Part shown: positions 38,202-47,828 of the stretch, one piece after another | Layout of the letters: the number at the start of each line of letters is the position of its first letter | Position numbering within the stretch: position 1 is the first letter of the stretch | Source: Vibrio fortis | Lineage (GTDB): Bacteria > Pseudomonadota > Gammaproteobacteria > Enterobacterales > Vibrionaceae | NCBI RefSeq assembly: GCF_024347475.1 | Contig: NZ_AP025487.1 | Span: forward strand, 1,302,001 to 1,366,000 | Length of the DNA stretch: 64,000 bases | Direction of reading: 5' to 3' | Notes under the pieces: model-generated | Seen by the model: only the letters and a program-made list of their open reading frames with translations | Databases searched by the model: none | What the model was told of the DNA's origin: nothing | Translations under genes and position numbers: made by a program

Positions 38202-39197
38202 TTATGCGTTTGCCATAGCGTTGGCGATATCCCAACATAGGCGCGCAGCAAGTCGAGCCGTCTGTTGGTCTATGTCGTAATTTGGGTTGTACTCAGCAAT
38301 GTCAGCGAGTAGCAATTTATCAGGGTGTTGAAGTACTAGTTCTAACAGCGGCGCGAGATTGTCATAGCTGACTCCGCGTGCTGCTGGAGCACTGACTCCG
38401 GGTGCAGTTGCCGCAGGGAACACATCAAGATCGATGGTTAGATATAGGTAGTCACACTGTTTGATAAATTCAGACAGCTTTTCTAAGTTACCGACCAGAT
38501 TAGGGTAGGTGATCTGGTGGTCGTTCAAATACCAAACATTGAGCGCGTCTGCTTTTTTAAACAGAGCTTGCGTATTGCTCGCAGCGCTTACACCTAAACA
38601 AGCGTAGTGAAATGGCCAACCATTCTTTTGGCACCATTGGTGGATTTGATTGAATGGTGTGCCAGAGCTTGGCTTCACTTCGGCAATCTCACTTTCATGC
38701 TCGCGCAAATCGAAATGCGCATCGAAGTTGATGATGCCAATACGAGGTGGTTGATCTTGTGATATCTGATCAAGGTGATTGGCTAACCCTTGAAATGATG
38801 ACCACGCTATCTCATGTCCACCGCCCAATACTATGGTGCGTGTTTCGTTTAGGGCTTGAGTAACCACCTCAGCACATTGTGTTTGTGCGTTAGTGAGATC
38901 ATCGTCTTCACAGGTTACATTTCCGAGATCGTAAACATTCGCTTGGTTATGCCATGCCATATTCGCGAGTGCTTGGCGAATTAGATTCGGCGATTGCTTA
39001 GCTCCGACGCGTCCTTTGTTTTGTGCGACGCCAGCGTCAGTCTCAAAGCCTATAAGCGCAACGCCTCGCTCAGAAGGTATGTTCAAGCAATCAACGACCT
39101 GCGTGATGTGGTGAACTCGCTTGCCATCTACACCGTCTTCTAGGTCATCACGACCTGTCCATTTATGATTGTGTTGGGTTAGATTAGAAGCTGTCAT
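38202..39197 (-). CDS. hutG: Formimidoylglutamase
   Basis: This 331-residue enzyme of the arginase (ureohydrolase) family hydrolyses formiminoglutamate to glutamate and formamide, the last step of the pathway. Manganese-binding motifs are [18 protein letters not shown] and [19 protein letters not shown]. The start at 39197 has AGGAG about ten bases upstream and lies inside the end of hutI (14-base overlap), so the two are translationally coupled. A second family member, speB, lies at 53586. Confidence 0.95.
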   Translation of the reverse strand: MTASNLTQHNHKWTGRDDLEDGVDGKRVHHITQVVDCLNIPSERGVALIGFETDAGVAQNKGRVGAKQSPNLIRQALANMAWHNQANVYDLGNVTCEDDDLTNAQTQCAEVVTQALNETRTIVLGGGHEIAWSSFQGLANHLDQISQDQPPRIGIINFDAHFDLREHESEIAEVKPSSGTPFNQIHQWCQKNGWPFHYACLGVSAASNTQALFKKADALNVWYLNDHQITYPNLVGNLEKLSEFIKQCDYLYLTIDLDVFPAATAPGVSAPAARGVSYDNLAPLLELVLQHPDKLLLADIAEYNPNYDIDQQTARLAARLCWDIANAMANA

Positions 39198-40422
39198 GGC
39201 ATAGCTCTCCTGCAACGATACGTTTAGATAGGCGTGGTACACCGACCTGATAGCTAAGATCCGCTGGATGCTTAATGTTCCAGATTGTGAAATCTGCGTC
39301 GTAACCTTCTACAATTCTCCCACGTGAACCAGCTTTGCCAATGGCTTGCGCTGCGTGGCAGGTAACGCCTCTTAAAGACTCTTCCGGGGTCAAACCAAAG
39401 AGAGTGCAGCTCATGTTCATCATCAGAGTGAGATCGGCAAAGGGTGAAGTCCCAGGGTTTAAGTCGGTCGCGATCGCCATAGGCACCTTGTGTTCGCGCA
39501 ATAGTTCGATAGGTGGCTGCTGAGTCTCTTTTAAAAAGTAGAAAGCTCCCGGTAGCAGGCTTGCAACGGTATTGTTTTCGCTTAGTGCTTTTACACCTGC
39601 AAGGTCGAGATATTCAATATGATCAACAGAGGTCGCCCCATAGTTTGCCGCTAAGGCACTGCCACCCATATTGGATAGCTGTTCTGTGTGACCTTTTATG
39701 GACAAGCCATGCTCTATAGCTGCTTGAAAGACTCGCTCGGTCTGTTCCAAAGTGAAACCAATGGATTCACAGAACACATCGACTGAATCAGCGAGTTTTT
39801 CAGTGGCTACTTGTGGGATGATCGTGTCACAGATGAGGTCGACATATTGGTCGGTATTATCTTTAAATTCGGGCGGTACAGTGTGAGCAGCTAAAAGGGT
39901 GGTCGTGATACGAACGCGGCGATGATTTTCCAAAGCTTTAGCAGCTTTTAACATCTTTAGTTCGTCTTCGAGAGTTAAACCATAGCCTGATTTAACTTCA
40001 ACGGTTGTGACTCCACTACTTAGCAAGCCATCGAGTCGAGGAAGTGCTAACTCAATGAGCTGTTCTTCGCTCGCGGCACGCGTCGCTCTAACCGTCGATA
40101 AGATTCCACCGCCTTGCGCTGCGATGTCTGTGTATGCTGCACCTTTGAGTCTCATCTCAAATTCATTGGCGCGGTTACCTGCATAAATGAGGTGAGTGTG
40201 GCTGTCGATTAGCCCCGGCGTGACTAACTTGTTTGAACAGTCAACGACATGGTGATCTGACTTCGATTCTTGCTCGGCAAATACGTTGGACTCTGATGGG
40301 GCAATTTGAGCGATTTTGCCGCCCACGACCAGTACGTCTTGAGTGTGAGACGGAGTGTAGCCGATCTCCTCACCTGTCATTGAACAGAGACTCGCATTTT
40401 TAAGGATCAAGTTTGTCGCCAT
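39184..40422 (-). CDS. hutI: Imidazolonepropionase
   Basis: This 412-residue amidohydrolase hydrolyses imidazolone propionate to formiminoglutamate. It shows the metal-binding [10 protein letters not shown] motif near residue 75, the [13 protein letters not shown] segment, a [10 protein letters not shown] histidine and the [11 protein letters not shown] aspartate motif. It is the first gene of the hut operon; a HutC-type operator (40450-40459) is 28 bases upstream of its ATG. Confidence 0.96.
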   Translation of the reverse strand: MATNLILKNASLCSMTGEEIGYTPSHTQDVLVVGGKIAQIAPSESNVFAEQESKSDHHVVDCSNKLVTPGLIDSHTHLIYAGNRANEFEMRLKGAAYTDIAAQGGGILSTVRATRAASEEQLIELALPRLDGLLSSGVTTVEVKSGYGLTLEDELKMLKAAKALENHRRVRITTTLLAAHTVPPEFKDNTDQYVDLICDTIIPQVATEKLADSVDVFCESIGFTLEQTERVFQAAIEHGLSIKGHTEQLSNMGGSALAANYGATSVDHIEYLDLAGVKALSENNTVASLLPGAFYFLKETQQPPIELLREHKVPMAIATDLNPGTSPFADLTLMMNMSCTLFGLTPEESLRGVTCHAAQAIGKAGSRGRIVEGYDADFTIWNIKHPADLSYQVGVPRLSKRIVAGELCHDSF

Positions 40423-40449
40423 TTCGATCGTTAACCTTGGTTGTTTAAA

Positions 40450-40459
40450 TGTATATACA
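40450..40459. promoter_or_regulatory. HutC operator of the hut operon
   Basis: TGTATATACA is a perfect palindrome fitting the HutC consensus (TGTA-N2-TACA), located directly before hutI where repression of the hutIGUH promoter is expected. Confidence 0.75.
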
Positions 40460-40533
40460 AATAAATAAGCTAAAGTCGTTAACTAATCAAGTTAATGTTG
40501 CAAAATTGTGATCGATAAGCAGGATGATGTGCT

Positions 40534-41247
40534 TTAATCGAGCAGTATCTTAGAGCTTAATTTGTATTTAGACCCTGGATGATAAAGCAGGGCAAAGCTA
40601 ACCAATCGCTCAGAACTCCAAGTGCGGCGATTAAGCAATAAACAGGGTTCGTTGTTGGCCATTTCGAGGCTCTCTTGAACTCTAGGTTCTGGCACAATGG
40701 CCTCTACGGTATGTTCAATAGCGCTCAGCGGGCAGTTATTTGAAAGGTATTCGTTCGGGGTTGAGTGTGTAAAATCTTGATCGAGGTAGTTAGGTACAAT
40801 ATCTGAATTCACCCATCGGCACTCTAACTGAGTCGGCGTGTCATCTGAAAAGTGAATGATTTCACTATAAAAAATAGGTGTGTTAATCATGACGCCTAAT
40901 TGCATTGCGGTCTTTTCATCGGCATTGATTTGCTGGTGTTTCACCACTTGGCTTCGGTGATCTTGTCCACGTTCACGTATCTCTTGAGCGATGTTATTAA
41001 TATCGAGTAGCGGAGATTGTGCTTTTTCTTCCGGCTCACAAACGAAAGTACCGACACGCGGTTTACGCGCCAGTTTTCCTTCACTCACCAGATCTCTGAT
41101 GGCCTTGTTCACCGTCATTCGGCTGACGTTAAATTGCTTAGTTAATTCTAATTCTGTGGTGATTCTGTGCCCCGGAGGCCAGTGGCCCATAGAAATTTTG
41201 TCATCGATAAACTGCTTTATCTGCAAATATAACGGCGCGTTCGACAT
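40534..41247 (-). CDS. hutC: Histidine-utilisation repressor (GntR/UTRA family)
   Basis: This 237-residue regulator has an N-terminal GntR winged helix (TTELELTKQFNVSRMTVNKAIRDLVSEGKLARKPRVGTFV, about residues 28-68) and a C-terminal UTRA ligand domain. Urocanate is the known inducer of HutC. It is transcribed in the same direction as the hut operon and ends 111 bases before hutI. An imperfect HutC site upstream suggests autoregulation. Confidence 0.94.
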   Translation of the reverse strand: MSNAPLYLQIKQFIDDKISMGHWPPGHRITTELELTKQFNVSRMTVNKAIRDLVSEGKLARKPRVGTFVCEPEEKAQSPLLDINNIAQEIRERGQDHRSQVVKHQQINADEKTAMQLGVMINTPIFYSEIIHFSDDTPTQLECRWVNSDIVPNYLDQDFTHSTPNEYLSNNCPLSAIEHTVEAIVPEPRVQESLEMANNEPCLLLNRRTWSSERLVSFALLYHPGSKYKLSSKILLD

Positions 41248-41260
41248 ACTTAACCCTCAA

Positions 41261-41274
41261 TTGACTATACAAAT
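41261..41274. promoter_or_regulatory. Imperfect HutC-like site upstream of hutC
   Basis: TTGACTATACAAAT resembles TTGTATATACAA with one arm altered. It also offers a TTGACT -35-like element. Placed 14 bases upstream of the hutC start, it could mediate autoregulation. Confidence 0.4.
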
Positions 41275-41432
41275 AGAGTACCTGATTTGCGAACGATTAC
41301 AATATTTACACGAAATGTGTGGTGTGATGACTCATCGGTAGGGCAAATTACTTGCTTATCTGATGTAACTACAGCAAATTTGTCTTTAAACCTCTAAGTC
41401 ATTCAAAAATGATAATTCTAAAAAGGGAAAGT

Positions 41433-42176
41433 ATGTTTAAAAAACTCAAAGCTTCGTTGGGTATCGGGGCAGCTAAAGTCGATACTGTGTTGGATAATAT
41501 TGAAGTGTTCCAAGGTGGTGAGTTATCTGGCAATGTTCATATCCTCGGTGGTGACGTAGAGCAACAGATCGATTTGATTAACTTAGTGCTCAACACAGAA
41601 GTGAAAGTAGAAACGGAAGACAGCACAAGCTACGAGACGTTTTCTTTAGGACGCATTCAAGCAGTAGAGCCGTTTACCATTCAACCAGGTGAAACCAAAC
41701 AAGTCCCATTTCGCTTAAAGTTGAATGATGAAACACCAATCACGGCACTTAATGCAAAAATGAATCAGTGCCACGTGTGGGTAGAAACAAACCTAGATAT
41801 TGGCTTTGCGATCGATCCTAAAGACCGTGATTTTATCGTTGTTAAACCACTACCAACGGTCGAGAAAATTATTCAAGGCGTAGAAGCTGCAGGAATGACA
41901 ATGGTGAAAGCCGATGTTGAAAAAGGTTATCTAAAAGGCAACAGCTTCTCATCGGTGTCGGGTTGCTACCAAGAGATAGAATTTAGAAGCGGTGGATTCA
42001 TCAATAATAAAGAGATCGAACTTTCATTCATCGTAAATGGAAATACAGTTCACTGCCTAGCTGAAATCGACCGTTCATTAAGCTTCCGCGGTGATCAATA
42101 CATCTCTTTTAGTTTGCCAATCAATGCATCTGATGCTGATATTCGCGCTGCTGTCTCTCGTATCATGAGCTCATAA
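41433..42176 (+). CDS. Spo0M-like (sporulation-control M) arrestin-fold protein
   Basis: The ATG at 41433 (GGGAAAG upstream) gives 247 residues beginning MFKKLKASLGIGAAKVDTVL. The pattern VFQGGELSGNVHILGGDVEQQI and later TFSLGRIQAVEPFTIQPGETKQVPF matches the Spo0M family, which has an arrestin-like beta-sandwich and is common in non-sporulating bacteria. Its role there is unclear; links to cell-envelope or cytoskeletal function have been proposed. Single gene with its own terminator. Confidence 0.88.
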   Translation: MFKKLKASLGIGAAKVDTVLDNIEVFQGGELSGNVHILGGDVEQQIDLINLVLNTEVKVETEDSTSYETFSLGRIQAVEPFTIQPGETKQVPFRLKLNDETPITALNAKMNQCHVWVETNLDIGFAIDPKDRDFIVVKPLPTVEKIIQGVEAAGMTMVKADVEKGYLKGNSFSSVSGCYQEIEFRSGGFINNKEIELSFIVNGNTVHCLAEIDRSLSFRGDQYISFSLPINASDADIRAAVSRIMSS

Positions 42177-42206
42177 ACAGATCGTTAGACACAATCACAA
42201 GTTAAG

Positions 42207-42237
42207 AATAGCCGCGGTAATACGCGGCTTTTTTGGT
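42207..42237 (+). terminator. Terminator after the Spo0M-like gene
   Basis: AGCCGCG and CGCGGCT pair around GTAATA, followed by six T residues, 30 bases past the stop. Confidence 0.88.
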
Positions 42238-42275
42238 TTCTCTCCATAGAGAACTTAAGTGAAAATCCGAGTCAT

Positions 42276-43253
42276 TCAGTCGCTGTTTCTAATACGGTGG
42301 CGATAGGCAATCTGGAAGCCGACATCGGTTGAGTTATCCATGTTGATGATGTTTTCAATAATAGAGAGTTCGACCGCGCCAAACGGCAATTTATAGCGGT
42401 AGCCAAAGAGAATTTCATTGGCAGACTCTGAAAACTCAGTCGGGCCATTCTCTGCGCCTTCATAAAGTCGATATTCCAAATGAAGCTCATGATTGGTTAG
42501 CAATTCTAATCGATAGCCCGCCATAAAAGAGAGTAGGGTACTTTTGTGTGGGAAATCATTCTTTCGTTCGTAATCGGATTGGTGTGTGATAGCAACAGAC
42601 GTATAGATACTCTGGTCAGTAAACGCATAACTGTAATTAAGCTGTGCACTCTGCTCAAAACTCTCCCCTTCAAATATGCCGTTGTTAACGTTGTTCCTAT
42701 AAAGGGCAACACCGAATGACAACCCATGCGATTGCGTATTGATGAGTTGATATTGGCTATAAAGTGTAAACGCGCTGGTTAACGTGTCTCCGGAGAAATC
42801 AGAGACCTTAACGTCATGTTGTGGTGCATAAATGTCAAACTCGTGCTTATTCTTCTGGTCGCGTCCTGCTTGGTCAATGCTAAAGAAATCATGGAAATCG
42901 ATGATCAAGCTATCAAGGTGATTATTGCCCGCATACAACCATCGATAATTGAGCTCAAATTGCCAGTTGTTGCTTACTTGCCAGCGAAGCCCAGTATGAA
43001 GCTGGTTTTGATAGTAGTCGAGATGGTAGTGATCAGAATTTGCCCAGATACTCGCTGCTGTGAAACTCGCGAATAGCTCGACGTCACCATCATTAATAGG
43101 AAAGCCAGAACGCAGTGTGGGAGTATGACGAGTCGAATGCAGAGGGGATTGGACATAACTCAACAACGGCCCATATTCATCGCTAGAAAGACTAGGAGCA
43201 GTATAAAAGAGAGTCACAAAGCTCAGTGTTTGAATTATAACTTTGTTTTTCAT
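42276..43253 (-). CDS. DUF3187 outer-membrane beta-barrel protein
   Basis: GGGGGTGGGA directly precedes the ATG at 43253 (325 residues). The N-terminus is a signal peptide (KNKVIIQTLSFVTLFYTAPSLS), and the rest shows alternating hydrophobic and polar residues with many aromatic residues and the C-terminal strand IAYRHRIRNSD, typical of outer-membrane barrels of the DUF3187 family. The function is unknown; it may be a pore or surface protein. It is divergent from thrS. Confidence 0.8.
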   Translation of the reverse strand: MKNKVIIQTLSFVTLFYTAPSLSSDEYGPLLSYVQSPLHSTRHTPTLRSGFPINDGDVELFASFTAASIWANSDHYHLDYYQNQLHTGLRWQVSNNWQFELNYRWLYAGNNHLDSLIIDFHDFFSIDQAGRDQKNKHEFDIYAPQHDVKVSDFSGDTLTSAFTLYSQYQLINTQSHGLSFGVALYRNNVNNGIFEGESFEQSAQLNYSYAFTDQSIYTSVAITHQSDYERKNDFPHKSTLLSFMAGYRLELLTNHELHLEYRLYEGAENGPTEFSESANEILFGYRYKLPFGAVELSIIENIINMDNSTDVGFQIAYRHRIRNSD

Positions 43254-43488
43254 TCCCACCCCCAAGGCTAACCAGCGATAGTAAGTTAAGCTTAGTGGTA
43301 AATGAGGGTTTTAACATATTATTAACGTTTGATTTTTGCTTAAATCTCGGACTTTTCTTGCATACGTAACATGAGGGATGGAAAGCGGTCATTGTTATTT
43401 AATATTTATTCGTTACAATGCTTGCTTACTTTTTAAAGAGGCATCTGTATTTGTTTCTTGAAAGGTAAATTAATTTTTCATATATCCC

Positions 43489-43508
43489 CAACCAACTCCG
43501 CTTGGTTG
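43489..43508 (+). promoter_or_regulatory. First hairpin of the thrS leader
   Basis: CAACCAA and TTGGTTG pair around CTCCGC. It lies 64 bases upstream of the thrS start, where the E. coli thrS operator has its upstream (domain 4) arm. Confidence 0.5.
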
Positions 43509-43533
43509 ACCGACATATATTAAACATTTTCAT

Positions 43534-43554
43534 GTGTTGCTTGGTGTGCAACAC
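43534..43554 (+). promoter_or_regulatory. thrS translational operator with tRNA-Thr anticodon mimic
   Basis: GTGTTGC and GCAACAC form a perfect 7-bp stem with a 7-base loop TTGGTGT. The loop places U33-like T followed by GGT exactly as in the anticodon loop (UUGGUAA) of tRNA-Thr(GGU). The AAAGGA ribosome site follows seven bases later. In E. coli ThrRS binds such an arm and blocks its own translation. Confidence 0.8.
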
Positions 43555-43572
43555 CACTGTAAAGGACAAATA

Positions 43573-45501
43573 ATGCCAATTATTACTCTTCCTGACGGCA
43601 GTCAGCGTCAATTTGACAACCCTGTATCAACTCTAGATGTTGCCCTATCAATCGGTCCTGGTCTTGCGAAAGCAACCATTGCTGGTCGTGTAGATGGCGA
43701 ACGCGTTGATGCTTGCGATCTAATCGAGAACGATGCAAGCCTAGAAATCATCACCGCGAAAGATGAAGTTGATGGTCTTGAAATTGTACGTCACTCTTGT
43801 GCTCACCTTCTTGGTCACGCTGTTAAGCAGCTATTCCCTGAAGCTAAAATGGCGATCGGTCCAACGATCGACAACGGCTTCTACTACGACATCGACCTAG
43901 AGCACTCTCTAACGCAAGAAGATCTTGAGAAGATTGAAAAGCGTATGAAAGAGCTGGCTAAGACCAAATACCAGGTTGTTAAGAAGAAAGTTAGCTGGCA
44001 GGAAGCGCGTGATGCTTTCGAAGCTCGCGGCGAAACATACAAAATGGAAATCCTAGACGAGAACGTTTCTAAAGACGACCGTCCAGGCCTATACCACCAT
44101 GAAGAATACATCGATATGTGTCGTGGTCCACACGTACCGCATATGGGTTTCTGTCAGCACTTCACTCTACTAAACGTAGCGGGTGCTTACTGGCGTGGTA
44201 ACAGTGACAACAAGATGCTTCAACGTATCTACGGCACTGCATTCCACGATAAAAAAGCGCTGAAAGCTCACCTAGTTCGTCTAGAAGAAGCAGCTAAGCG
44301 TGACCACCGTAAAATTGGTAAAGCATTGGATCTATTCCACATGCAGCAAGAAGCACCAGGCATGGTGTTCTGGCACCACAACGGTTGGACTATTTTCCGT
44401 GAACTAGAAGTGTTCGTACGTCAAAAACTGACTGAGTACGATTACCAAGAAGTAAAAGGCCCTCTAATGATGGACCGTGTACTTTGGGAACGTTCTGGTC
44501 ACTGGGACAAATACGCAGAAGCGATGTTCACAACGTCTTCAGAGAACCGTGAATACGCAATCAAGCCAATGAACTGTCCGGGTCACGTACAGATCTTCAA
44601 CCAAGGCCTGAAATCTTACCGTGATCTACCGCTACGTATGGCTGAGTTCGGCTCATGTCACCGTAACGAGCCATCTGGTGCACTTCACGGTATCATGCGT
44701 GTTCGTGGCTTTACTCAAGATGATGCTCACGTATTCTGTACTGAAGACCAAGTTCAACAAGAAGTAAAAGCTTGTATTGAAATGGTTTACGACACTTACA
44801 CAACTTTCGGTTTCGAAAACATCGTTGTTAAGCTGTCTACTCGTCCAGAGCAACGTGTAGGTTCTGACGAAATGTGGGACCGTGCAGAGGCTGACCTTAA
44901 GCTTGCACTAGAATCAATGGAGATTGCATACGAGATTCAAGAAGGCGAGGGTGCGTTCTACGGACCTAAGATTGAATTTACTTTGCATGATTGTTTGGAC
45001 CGTGCATGGCAATGTGGTACAGTGCAGCTCGATTTTGCATTACCAGAGCGTTTAGGTGCAACTTACGTAGGTGAAGATAACGAGCGTCACACGCCAGTTA
45101 TGATTCACCGCGCGATTTTAGGTTCTCTAGAGCGCTTCATCGGTATTCTAATTGAAGAATACGCTGGCTTCTTCCCAACGTGGTTGGCGCCAGAACAAGC
45201 AGTCGTAATGGGCATTACCGACAAACAGTCGGAATACGTACAAGAAATTACGAAAAAACTGCAAAAAAGTGGATTTAGAGTCAAAGCAGACTTGAGAAAT
45301 GAGAAGATTGGCTTTAAAATTCGCGAACACACTTTGAAACGTGTACCGTTCATGCTCGTATGTGGTGACCAAGAAATGGAAGCCGGCGAAATTGCAGTAC
45401 GTACACGTAAAGGCAAAGACCTAGGCAAGTTTAAAGTGGATGACTTTATTTCTTACATCCAAGCCGAGGTTTCAAGCCGTAAGCTCAATCTGGAGGAATA
45501 A
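43573..45501 (+). CDS. thrS: Threonyl-tRNA synthetase
   Basis: The ATG at 43573 has AAAGGA six to eleven bases upstream and gives 642 residues, the same length as E. coli ThrRS. The order is: N-terminal TGS domain ([16 protein letters not shown]), editing domain with the [16 protein letters not shown] metal motif, class II catalytic core ([37 protein letters not shown]) and C-terminal anticodon-binding domain. It charges tRNA-Thr in the cytosol. The leader hairpin indicates translational autocontrol. It is followed by infC with only three bases between stop and start. Confidence 0.98.
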   Translation: MPIITLPDGSQRQFDNPVSTLDVALSIGPGLAKATIAGRVDGERVDACDLIENDASLEIITAKDEVDGLEIVRHSCAHLLGHAVKQLFPEAKMAIGPTIDNGFYYDIDLEHSLTQEDLEKIEKRMKELAKTKYQVVKKKVSWQEARDAFEARGETYKMEILDENVSKDDRPGLYHHEEYIDMCRGPHVPHMGFCQHFTLLNVAGAYWRGNSDNKMLQRIYGTAFHDKKALKAHLVRLEEAAKRDHRKIGKALDLFHMQQEAPGMVFWHHNGWTIFRELEVFVRQKLTEYDYQEVKGPLMMDRVLWERSGHWDKYAEAMFTTSSENREYAIKPMNCPGHVQIFNQGLKSYRDLPLRMAEFGSCHRNEPSGALHGIMRVRGFTQDDAHVFCTEDQVQQEVKACIEMVYDTYTTFGFENIVVKLSTRPEQRVGSDEMWDRAEADLKLALESMEIAYEIQEGEGAFYGPKIEFTLHDCLDRAWQCGTVQLDFALPERLGATYVGEDNERHTPVMIHRAILGSLERFIGILIEEYAGFFPTWLAPEQAVVMGITDKQSEYVQEITKKLQKSGFRVKADLRNEKIGFKIREHTLKRVPFMLVCGDQEMEAGEIAVRTRKGKDLGKFKVDDFISYIQAEVSSRKLNLEE

Positions 45502-45504
45502 GCT

Positions 45505-46056
45505 ATTAAAGGCGGAAGACGTGGCCAACAACCGGCCAAACAAAACCAGCATCGTTTAAACGGTGAAATTCGTGGCGTACGTGAAGTTCGTCTAACAGGC
45601 GCTGACGGCGAAGCCGTTGGTATCGTTTCTATCCAAGAAGCGCTTGATGCAGCTGTTGAAGCTGGTATGGATCTTGTAGAGATCAGCCCTAACGCCGAGC
45701 CGCCAGTTTGTCGTGTGATGGACTACGGTAAGTTCCTCTTCGAGAAGAGCAAAGCTGCGAAAGAGCAGAAGAAGAAGCAAAAGCAGATCCAGATTAAGGA
45801 AGTAAAATTCCGTCCTGGAACTGATATTGGAGACTATCAGGTAAAACTACGCAACCTGACGCGTTTCCTAGAAGACGGCAACAAAGTGAAGGTAACAATT
45901 CGCTTCCGTGGCCGCGAAATGGCTCACCAAGACATCGGTGTCGACGTTTTGAATCGTCTGAAAGAAGATACAGTAGATTTAGCTGTTGTAGAATCTTTCC
46001 CGACTCGAATCGAAGGTCGCCAGATGATCATGGTATTGGCCCCTAAAAAGAAGTAA
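45505..46056 (+). CDS. infC: Translation initiation factor IF-3 (ATT start)
   Basis: The gene starts at the rare codon ATT (45505), with GGAGGA eight bases upstream inside the end of thrS. This encodes 183 residues beginning (M)[20 protein letters not shown], so the true start lies well upstream of the first ATG. The sequence shows the IF3 N-domain ([37 protein letters not shown]), a lysine-rich linker and the C-domain ending APKKK. IF-3 discriminates against non-canonical start codons, and its own ATT start gives autoregulation, as known in E. coli. Confidence 0.97.
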   Translation: MKGGRRGQQPAKQNQHRLNGEIRGVREVRLTGADGEAVGIVSIQEALDAAVEAGMDLVEISPNAEPPVCRVMDYGKFLFEKSKAAKEQKKKQKQIQIKEVKFRPGTDIGDYQVKLRNLTRFLEDGNKVKVTIRFRGREMAHQDIGVDVLNRLKEDTVDLAVVESFPTRIEGRQMIMVLAPKKK

Positions 46057-46078
46057 TTAACGGCTTTGCAAGTAATTG

Positions 46079-46108
46079 AACCCTGCAGCCTCTGGTTGCG
46101 GGGTTTTA
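46079..46108 (+). terminator. Terminator or attenuator between infC and rpmI
   Basis: AACCCTGCAGCC and GGTTGCGGGGTT pair with two G-T wobbles around TCT, followed by TT. In related operons this gap carries control of rpmI-rplT by ribosomal protein L20, so it may be leaky. Confidence 0.7.
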
Positions 46109-46161
46109 TTCGCCCTAATTACTATTGTTATTAACAACTCAACAATGCGGAGTTATTCATC

Positions 46162-46356
46162 ATGCCTAAGATGAAAACCAACAAAGGTGCTGCTAAGCGT
46201 TTCCAGAAAACTGCTGGTGGTATTAAGTTTAAGCACGCTGGTAAACGTCACATCCTGACTAAGCGTACTACTAAGAACAAGCGTCAGCTACGTCCAAATG
46301 CAATCCTTCCTAAGTGTGAAGTGGCTGCAGTTGCTCGTATGATGCCATACGCTTAA
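46162..46356 (+). CDS. rpmI: 50S ribosomal protein L35
   Basis: The 64-residue basic protein [20 protein letters not shown]... with [21 protein letters not shown] matches bacterial L35 in length and sequence. It lies in the conserved order infC-rpmI-rplT, 41 bases upstream of rplT. Confidence 0.98.
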   Translation: MPKMKTNKGAAKRFQKTAGGIKFKHAGKRHILTKRTTKNKRQLRPNAILPKCEVAAVARMMPYA

Positions 46357-46397
46357 TTCTTTTTAGTTTAATAATCGTTTAGTTTAGGAGAAGCATA

Positions 46398-46751
46398 ATG
46401 CCTCGCGTAAAACGTGGTGTACAAGCTCGTGCACGTCATAAGAAAGTTCTAAAACAAGCTAAAGGTTACTACGGTGCACGTTCTCGTGTTTACCGCGTAG
46501 CTTTCCAAGCAGTTACTAAAGCTGGTCAATACGCTTACCGTGACCGTCGCAACAAGAAACGTCAATTCCGTCAACTATGGATTGCACGTATCAACGCTGC
46601 ATCTCGTCAGAATGGTCTATCTTACAGCCGTTTCATCAACGGTCTTAAGAAAGCATCTATCGAGATCGACCGTAAGATCCTTGCTGACATCGCGGTATTC
46701 GACAAAGCTGCATTCGCAGTTCTAGTTGAAAAAGCAAAAGCTGCTCTTTAA
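46398..46751 (+). CDS. rplT: 50S ribosomal protein L20
   Basis: This is a 117-residue basic protein beginning [20 protein letters not shown], with [30 protein letters not shown], diagnostic of L20. It is an early-assembling 50S protein and a known translational repressor of rpmI-rplT in E. coli. GGAGAAG lies upstream. A strong terminator ends the operon. Confidence 0.98.
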   Translation: MPRVKRGVQARARHKKVLKQAKGYYGARSRVYRVAFQAVTKAGQYAYRDRRNKKRQFRQLWIARINAASRQNGLSYSRFINGLKKASIEIDRKILADIAVFDKAAFAVLVEKAKAAL

Positions 46752-46777
46752 TTAGAGTTTGCATTTAGGATTAAGAG

Positions 46778-46807
46778 AAGGAGAGCTTAGGCTCTCCTTT
46801 TTTATTG
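46778..46807 (+). terminator. Terminator after rplT
   Basis: AAGGAGAGC and GCTCTCCTT pair around TTAG and are followed by a T-run, 27 bases past the rplT stop. Confidence 0.93.
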
Positions 46808-46832
46808 CCCGCAATTTGGCCTTGTCATATTC

Positions 46833-46897
<65 letters not shown>

Positions 46898-46973
46898 CAA
46901 TTTTAATTCGCTTCGCTAGATATTCTGTTATATAAACAAGTATCTAATTTTTAATGACAAGCGATTGAAATCT

Positions 46974-47288
46974 ATGACCGCACCTACCACTATGACGTTC
47001 TTCGAACGTTTCGAAGCTGATATTCTTTCCGGAAAAAAGACCATTACCATCCGTGATGAATCTGAACGTGACTACCAACCGGGTAGCGTTGTCGAAGTCT
47101 CAACGTTAGAAGAGGGACGTGTGTTCTGCAACCTTAAGATCATCAGCGTAGAGCCAATTCTGTTTGATGAGCTAGGTGAGTTCCATGCTCAGCAAGAAAA
47201 CATGACACTGCAAGTACTGAAAGATGTGATTCAAGACATCTATCCGGGTATCTCTCAGCTTTATGTTGTCTCTTACGAGTTGGTCTAA
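46974..47288 (+). CDS. yqfB: N4-acetylcytidine amidohydrolase (ASCH domain, YqfB)
   Basis: The 104-residue ASCH-fold protein is very similar to E. coli YqfB: FFERFEADILSGKKTITIRDESE contains the catalytic lysine and threonine equivalents (Lys22, Thr25), and EFHAQQENMTLQVLKDVIQDIYPG the catalytic glutamate near residue 76. YqfB hydrolyses N4-acetylcytidine to cytidine. No clear ribosome site precedes the ATG at 46974 or the TTG at 46965. The heptamer array lies in its promoter region. Confidence 0.9.
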   Translation: MTAPTTMTFFERFEADILSGKKTITIRDESERDYQPGSVVEVSTLEEGRVFCNLKIISVEPILFDELGEFHAQQENMTLQVLKDVIQDIYPGISQLYVVSYELV

Positions 47289-47309
47289 TCAAGCGCGAGG
47301 CGAGATTGA

Positions 47310-47756
47310 ATGAGCAATCCAGCACAGAAAACTTTTCTTCAGCTATATTGCAAAGAAGTGAAGCAGAACGAGTTATTGGATATAGCGGCGCTAATACCTG
47401 AATGGGCGATGGAACCTGAATTTCATACCTGGCGTCAGCAGAAACGAGAACTCACCAATGATGATGTCTCTGACCGAGTTTGGGTAAAGAGTTGTCCAGC
47501 GGGATATATCACAGAGGTGCATTTTCATCCTGATGGCAGGCTCAACGAGTATCGTCTATTTGATCGCTTCGAAACGTCCGGCCGTTGGCGTTTGAATAAT
47601 GGTTTGTTGGAAGTGTCGATAGAGAAGGGCGACAATCAATATCGCTTTGTTGTGATTGCCAACCGAGGTGAGAATATCCACTCAGCCATCGAATATAAGA
47701 ACGATGAATTGCACTCTTATTTAAAGCTTTTTCAAGTGGAAGCTGTGACAAGCTAA
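47310..47756 (+). CDS. Conserved-looking hypothetical protein
   Basis: The 148-residue soluble protein begins MSNPAQKTFLQLYCKEVKQN and lies 21 bases after yqfB on the same strand, with GAGGCGAG upstream, so the two are probably cotranscribed. The middle part (ITEVHFHPDGRLNEYRLFDRFETSGRWRLNNGLLEVSI) looks like consecutive beta strands, as in small lipocalin-like folds. I do not recognise a named family. Function unknown. Confidence 0.7.
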   Translation: MSNPAQKTFLQLYCKEVKQNELLDIAALIPEWAMEPEFHTWRQQKRELTNDDVSDRVWVKSCPAGYITEVHFHPDGRLNEYRLFDRFETSGRWRLNNGLLEVSIEKGDNQYRFVVIANRGENIHSAIEYKNDELHSYLKLFQVEAVTS

Positions 47757-47779
47757 TAGCGATAGTTTTGCTTAACTTT

Positions 47780-47813
47780 CGACTCAATGACGATTTACAT
47801 CATCATTGAGTCG
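47780..47813. terminator. Hairpin between convergent genes
   Basis: CGACTCAATGA and TCATTGAGTCG form a perfect 11-bp stem with a 12-base loop, between the hypothetical gene and the convergent LRR-kinase gene. The T-run is weak. Confidence 0.65.
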
Positions 47814-47828
47814 ATGTGTTTCTTAGCT

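Noticed and set aside
43426..43611. Minus-strand frame over the thrS leader
   Set aside because: It overlaps the conserved leader hairpins and the start of thrS and has no family match.
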